Assembly: GCA_946187365.1 (NCBI GenBank)
Contig: CAMHRD010000006.1
Coordinates: forward strand, 1-13,484
Reading direction: 5' to 3'
DNA length: 13,484 nt
DNA from: an uncultured Bacteroidales bacterium
GTDB lineage: Bacteria > Bacteroidota > Bacteroidia > Bacteroidales > UBA932
Shown: positions 13,473 to 13,484 of the stretch, in pieces
Layout: the number at the start of each line of letters is the position of its first letter
Numbering within the stretch: position 1 is the stretch's first letter
Made by a program: the position numbers and the translations under genes
Notes under the pieces: generated by a model
What the model saw: the letters and a program-made list of their open reading frames with translations, nothing else
Databases searched by the model: none
What the model was told of the DNA's origin: nothing

Positions 13473-13484
13473 TCCCTTGAGGTC

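Noticed and set aside
1..13484. CRISPR array, insertion sequence or integrase gene
   Set aside because: No regularly spaced repeats with unique spacers, no transposase or recombinase motifs and no terminal inverted repeats were seen; the only regular repeats are protein-coding MORN units.

Overview
The window looks like a chromosomal segment of a Bacteroidota bacterium, probably order Bacteroidales. The reasons are promoter -7 boxes of the TAnnTTTG type upstream of several genes, AT-rich leaders without clear Shine-Dalgarno sequences, and protein families typical of that group (DUF4922-SpoIID fusion, AmpG-like MFS, OprP-type porin, two-part short ChrA, AAA_14/DUF4143 ATPase). I cannot name a genus. 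No rRNA, CRISPR array, transposase or integrase gene is visible.

Left third (1-6661, minus strand). Four tightly packed genes run leftwards: a GT2 glycosyltransferase with two GT-A-like halves, an 827-residue DUF4922 (HIT-like) + SpoIID fusion, an AmpG-like MFS permease and a NamZ/GH171 exo-N-acetylmuramidase cut by the window edge. Gaps are 9, 12 and 28 nt, so this is almost certainly one operon. Its theme is breakdown and recycling of peptidoglycan sugars: NamZ trims MurNAc from glycan ends outside the cytoplasm, the permease imports the products, and the SpoIID fusion and the glycosyltransferase are less understood partners. The fusion has no signal peptide although SpoIID domains normally act on the wall. 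This is the most interesting part of the window.

Middle (6693-9600). An OprP-like porin is divergent from the operon. It converges on an AT-rich AAA_14/DUF4143 ATPase gene on the minus strand. This ATPase gene lies between two near-identical 19-bp sequences. One is the T-arm of a tRNA-Ala gene, and the other is the hairpin of the ATPase terminator. Next come tRNA-Ala(UGC) and tRNA-Ile(GAU), transcribed leftwards as Ile-Ala from a good TTTG-N19-TAnnTTTG promoter and ended by a perfect 17-bp inverted repeat. This pair normally sits inside rRNA operons, but here it stands alone.

Right part (9574-13484). Two half-size chromate-transporter-type (ChrA) proteins overlap by ATGA. They are followed on the same strand by a secreted MORN-repeat protein and a small protein with ten CXXC knuckles at a pitch of about 11 residues. 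These last two genes are 10 nt apart and probably co-transcribed. They meet, stop codon against stop codon, a minus-strand pair made of a lipoprotein metallophosphoesterase and a DUF308/HdeD-like membrane protein at the right edge.
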